Shown piece after piece: positions 61,262 to 64,000 of a stretch of 64,000 nucleotides of DNA; position 1 is the first letter of the stretch, and the number at the start of each line of letters is the position of its first letter. The translations under genes and the position numbers were made by a program. Location of the stretch: the NCBI RefSeq assembly GCF_023715225.1, contig NZ_JAMBNS010000004.1, positions 1-64,000 on the forward strand. The letters are read 5' to 3'. Under the pieces are notes generated by a model, which ran no database searches, had not been told where the DNA came from, and saw only the letters and a program-made list of their open reading frames with translations. This DNA comes from Robertmurraya korlensis. GTDB lineage: Bacteria > Bacillota > Bacilli > Bacillales > Cytobacillaceae.

Positions 61262-62554
61262 ATGCCTAATAAAACTGTGGTAAATGCAATCGAAAAGGAT
61301 CAACAAAAGGAACAAGAATCACTTAACTTGTTTTACTCAACACAAACGGTTATTCAAAAAGCCTTAAATAAGCTAGGATATACGCACGAAATGTATGAAT
61401 TGTTAAAAGATCCAATCAGAATGTTAACGGTTCGTATTCCAGTCCGTATGGATGATGGGACGGTTCAAATTTTTACGGGATACCGTTCACAACACAATGA
61501 TGCCGTAGGACCGACGAAAGGTGGCGTACGTTTTCATCCGGAAGTTGATGAGGAAGAGGTAAAGGCACTATCGATCTGGATGAGCTTGAAATGTGGGATC
61601 ACGGATCTTCCTTATGGAGGAGGAAAAGGTGGAATTATTTGTGATCCCCGAAAGATGTCCTTCAGAGAACTTGAGAGATTAAGTCGTGGGTATGTTCGGG
61701 CAATCAGCCAAATTGTTGGACCAACAAAGGATATTCCTGCACCTGATGTGTACACAAATTCACAAATTATGGCTTGGATGATGGATGAGTATAGCCGTTT
61801 GCGCGAGTTTGATTCTCCCGGTTTTATCACAGGAAAACCAATCGTATTAGGGGGATCTAAGGGTAGAGAAACAGCAACTGCCCGAGGAGTGACGATTTGT
61901 GTAGAAGAAGCGGTAAAGAAGAAAGGCTTTGCGTTACAAGGAGCAAGAGTGGTTATTCAAGGGTTTGGAAATGCAGGAAGCTATTTAGCAAAATTTATGC
62001 ACGATGCCGGGGCAAAGGTGATTGCAGTTTCAGATGTATACGGAGGGGTTCACGATCCAAATGGACTTGATATCGATTATCTCCTTGATCGACGCGATAG
62101 TTTTGGAACTTTTTCTAAAATCTTTGAAAACACGATAAGCAATTCAGAGTTATTAGAGCTAGACTGTGACATCTTAGTACCTGCAGCAATTTCAAATCAA
62201 ATCACTGCTCATAATGCAGCCAATATTAAAGCCAAAATTGTGGTCGAGGCAGCTAATGGTCCTACCACCCTTGAAGCAACAACCATTTTAACAGAACGTG
62301 GAATATTGTTAGTGCCAGATATTTTGGCAAGTGCCGGAGGAGTTACGGTTTCCTACTTTGAATGGGTGCAAAATAATCAAGGCTATTATTGGTCAGAGGA
62401 AGAGGTTGATGAAAAACTGTCTAAAGTGATGATCCATTCCTTTGAAAATATATATCAAACAGCTGAGCTCCATCATGTAGATATGCGTTTAGCAGCATAT
62501 ATGGTGGGAATTAAAAAGATGGCAGAAGCGGCTAGATTCCGTGGTTGGGTATAA
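61262..62554 (+). CDS. rocG: RocG, NAD-dependent glutamate dehydrogenase
   Basis: 430 aa. Substrate-binding PVRMDDGTVQIFTGYRSQHNDAVGPTKGGVRFHP, catalytic Lys in YGGGKGGI, and the Rossmann GFGNAGS of the coenzyme domain. This is the catabolic hexameric-type GDH. It removes the glutamate made by RocA/RocD, yielding 2-oxoglutarate and ammonia. In the operon with rocA-rocD here, whereas B. subtilis rocG is a separate unit; the start follows GAGGGGTAG. Confidence 0.95.
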   Translation: MPNKTVVNAIEKDQQKEQESLNLFYSTQTVIQKALNKLGYTHEMYELLKDPIRMLTVRIPVRMDDGTVQIFTGYRSQHNDAVGPTKGGVRFHPEVDEEEVKALSIWMSLKCGITDLPYGGGKGGIICDPRKMSFRELERLSRGYVRAISQIVGPTKDIPAPDVYTNSQIMAWMMDEYSRLREFDSPGFITGKPIVLGGSKGRETATARGVTICVEEAVKKKGFALQGARVVIQGFGNAGSYLAKFMHDAGAKVIAVSDVYGGVHDPNGLDIDYLLDRRDSFGTFSKIFENTISNSELLELDCDILVPAAISNQITAHNAANIKAKIVVEAANGPTTLEATTILTERGILLVPDILASAGGVTVSYFEWVQNNQGYYWSEEEVDEKLSKVMIHSFENIYQTAELHHVDMRLAAYMVGIKKMAEAARFRGWV

Positions 62555-62637
62555 GATAAGCCGTATTTACTAAGGTTACTGAACCTATATTAGGCAGCCC
62601 TGTAAGTAAAAAAGATTTATAAAAGGAGTGAACCTAG

Positions 62638-62895
62638 TTGCTAGGTAAAGTATATGAATTTATTTATAGTCCTTGTTCCGGTACGATCGAGAGGGTTCTT
62701 ACAGGGGAAAGTAACCATGTGTATGAATGGGAAAAGTTATTTGTTATTAAAAAGAATAACGGCAGTACAGAGGAAATATGTATTGGGATTAGTGGTCATA
62801 TCACTTCTTTATATGTGAAAGAAGGCGAAGTTGTAAATCCTTTGACTGTCCTAGCTACCATTCAAGATGATTTAATAATAACCGGATCTGATTAG
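62638..62895 (+). CDS. Lipoyl/biotinyl-domain-like protein without the modified lysine
   Basis: 85 aa: SPCSGTIERVLTGESNHVYEWEKLF, then ISGHITSLYVKEGEVVNPLTVLATI. The hammerhead fold of biotin/lipoyl carrier domains is clear. The beta-turn that carries the modified Lys (AMKM/DKA) is here NNGS, so biotinylation or lipoylation there is not expected; KK lies a little earlier. TTG start after AAAGGAGTG. Located between rocG and rocE, possibly the fourth gene of the roc operon; role unknown. Confidence 0.72.
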   Translation: MLGKVYEFIYSPCSGTIERVLTGESNHVYEWEKLFVIKKNNGSTEEICIGISGHITSLYVKEGEVVNPLTVLATIQDDLIITGSD

Positions 62896-62902
62896 AAATG
62901 AA

Positions 62903-62934
62903 AACTCTTTCCGATCAAACGGAAAGAGTTTTTT
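62903..62934 (+). terminator. Terminator of the rocA-rocD-rocG transcript
   Basis: AACTCTTTCCG (62903-62913) pairs perfectly with CGGAAAGAGTT (62920-62930), followed by T4, directly joined to the RocR site of the next operon. Confidence 0.9.
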
Positions 62935-62970
62935 GCATCCCTGATGCAAAAATTAATTTTAAATGCAAAA
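62931..62970. promoter_or_regulatory. RocR upstream activating sequence for rocE
   Basis: TTTTGCAT (62931-62938) and ATGCAAAA (62944-62951) form a perfect eight-base inverted repeat around CCCTG, and a third ATGCAAAA lies at 62963-62970. These match the RocR enhancer half-site. The T run of the terminator forms part of the first arm. Confidence 0.85.
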
Positions 62971-63021
62971 ATAATTGGCATAACATGTTCGAAAAAAGTT
63001 CACAATTAAAGCTTTTTTATG

Positions 63022-63038
63022 TTGGCATGAAATTTGCA
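63022..63038 (+). promoter_or_regulatory. Sigma-54 (SigL) promoter of rocE
   Basis: TTGGCAT-N5-TTGCA, with the -24 GG at 63024-63025 and the -12 GC at 63036-63037, 48 bp before the rocE start. Confidence 0.9.
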
Positions 63039-63085
63039 TTGTAGAATATGTAAGCGCATACTTGCGAGGGGAAAAGGGGGATATA

Positions 63086-64000
63086 ATGAATTTACCTGAA
63101 AACAACACTTCACATGAATTAAAAAGAACAATGAAGACTCGTCACTTATTTATGATCTCACTAGGAGGGGTAATAGGATCAGGGTTGTTCTTAGGGTCTG
63201 GCTACACGATTAGCGAAGCGGGTCCGATGGGGGCAATACTATCTTATTTAGTGGGTGGACTTATTATGTTTTTAACCATGCTGTGCCTTGGTGAGTTATC
63301 TGTTGCCATGCCAGTATCAGGCTCCTTTCAAACATACACGACCAAATTTATCGGACCAGGTACGGGATTTGCCCTTGGTTGGTTATATTGGCTCGGGTGG
63401 TCTGTAACGGTTGCGTTGGAATTCCTGGCAGCTGGGCAGTTGATGGAAAGATGGTTTCCAGATGTTCCGGTTTGGATATGGAGTGGGATTTTTGCTGTCG
63501 TCTTGTTCTCCTTGAATGCATTATCGGCTAGAGCTTTTGCGGAAGCAGAATTCTGGTTTTCTAGTATTAAAATATTAGCTATTCTACTTTTTATTGTGTT
63601 TGGTGGAGCAGCCTTGTTCGGATTCATCGATTTAACAGGTGGACAAGAAGCACCGTTTTTATCTAATTTTACGGCTCATGGCTTGCTTCCGAACGGATTT
63701 TCCGCGTTAATTATTACGATGATTGCTGTTAACTTTTCCTTTCAGGGTACAGAATTGATTGGGATTGCTGCTGGAGAAAGTGAAAACCCAGAGAAAACCA
63801 TCCCTAAATCGATCAAGCAAACGGTTTGGAGAACTCTTGTATTCTTTGTCCTGGCGATTTTTGTAGTTGCTGGATTAATTCCGATGGAAAAAGCAGGAGT
63901 GATTGAGAGTCCTTTTGTTGTTGTATTTGATAGCATCGGAATTCCGTATGCGGCAGATATTATGAATTTTGTTATTCTAACAGCCTTACTGTCAGTTGGA
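63086..64000 (+). CDS. rocE: RocE-like amino acid permease (truncated by the window edge)
   Basis: First 305 residues of an APC-superfamily amino acid/H+ symporter; the gene runs off the right edge. It shows the APC consensus [37 protein letters not shown] and [34 protein letters not shown]. Lies behind a RocR/SigL promoter, so arginine or ornithine uptake (RocE type) is likely; RocC is the alternative. ATG 63086 after AAGGGGGA. Confidence 0.88.
   Translation, partial: MNLPENNTSHELKRTMKTRHLFMISLGGVIGSGLFLGSGYTISEAGPMGAILSYLVGGLIMFLTMLCLGELSVAMPVSGSFQTYTTKFIGPGTGFALGWLYWLGWSVTVALEFLAAGQLMERWFPDVPVWIWSGIFAVVLFSLNALSARAFAEAEFWFSSIKILAILLFIVFGGAALFGFIDLTGGQEAPFLSNFTAHGLLPNGFSALIITMIAVNFSFQGTELIGIAAGESENPEKTIPKSIKQTVWRTLVFFVLAIFVVAGLIPMEKAGVIESPFVVVFDSIGIPYAADIMNFVILTALLSVG

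Noticed and set aside
1-64000. CRISPR arrays, tRNA or rRNA genes, prophage or toxin-antitoxin pairs
   Set aside because: No regularly spaced repeats, cloverleaf-forming sequences or phage-type gene order were seen in reading the window; a tool search would be needed to exclude small elements.

Overview
The window looks like chromosomal DNA of an aerobic, endospore-forming low-GC Bacillaceae bacterium. The evidence is strong AGGAGG-type ribosome binding sites with frequent TTG/GTG starts, a YjcZ-type sporulation miniprotein, sporulation-kinase-like orphan histidine kinases, a yybP-ykoY manganese riboswitch, a Fur box, and a RocR/SigL arginine-catabolism cluster. I cannot assign a species. There is no rRNA, tRNA, CRISPR array or prophage; the only mobile DNA is the 3' tail of an IS3-family element at the left edge.

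Layout. 1-6.6 kb: IS3 remnant, luciferase-like oxidoreductase, Mn riboswitch plus YybP-like lipoprotein, Asp/Ala-exchanger-type transporter, two small minus-strand genes, a LacI-type regulator and an alpha/beta hydrolase. 6.6-15.6 kb: a 46-aa protein, membrane diguanylate cyclase, MneP-like CDF exporter with a small alpha-CTD-like protein, PAS histidine kinase, DUF523 protein, ABC exporter pair, secreted thermonuclease, NUDIX hydrolase. 15.6-24 kb: MocR regulator facing a GNAT gene, two integral membrane proteins, a Cache diguanylate cyclase, DUF2179 protein, PNPOx-like protein, and a small alarmone synthetase convergent with a guanylate-kinase-like gene. 24-33.8 kb: a decayed reductase, Fur-regulated ferredoxin/flavodoxin-NADP reductase, HpaB-type monooxygenase, sucrose-6-phosphate hydrolase, PadR/DUF1700/DUF4173 envelope module, azoreductase, three GNATs. 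33.9-50.1 kb: GGDEF-EAL protein, DUF3267 metalloprotease-like protein, ABC1 kinase, orphan PTS IIB, small hypothetical proteins, DUF2087 regulator, ATL protein, HAD phosphatase, GAF-PAS kinase, TraB-like protein, GNAT and ABM genes, Cys-cluster/pentapeptide protein, histidine phosphatase. 50.2-56.7 kb: YjjG-type nucleotidase, ArsR-SRPBCC fusion under a very long palindrome, YjcZ protein, ROK regulator with an MFS and a VOC gene, and a tandem-duplicated WTRRG-domain protein. 56.8-64 kb: rocR, then rocA-rocD-rocG, a lipoyl-like protein and the start of rocE.

Working together. The roc region is the clearest system: RocR (minus strand) should activate two sigma-54 promoters (58397-58413 and 63022-63038) through TGCAAAA half-sites, feeding amino acid import (RocE), ornithine transamination (RocD), glutamate-semialdehyde oxidation (RocA) and glutamate deamination (RocG). 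The Mn riboswitch/YybP and MneP form a probable manganese-stress pair. Two active-looking diguanylate cyclases and one EAL phosphodiesterase indicate c-di-GMP signalling. PadR probably controls its own operon and the next DUF4173 gene through matching inverted repeats. No wholly new multi-gene system can be demonstrated from sequence alone; the best candidates are the alarmone-synthetase/odd guanylate-kinase pair, the ArsR-SRPBCC palindrome, the shared PadR operators, the duplicated WTRRG protein and the lipoyl-like protein in the roc cluster.
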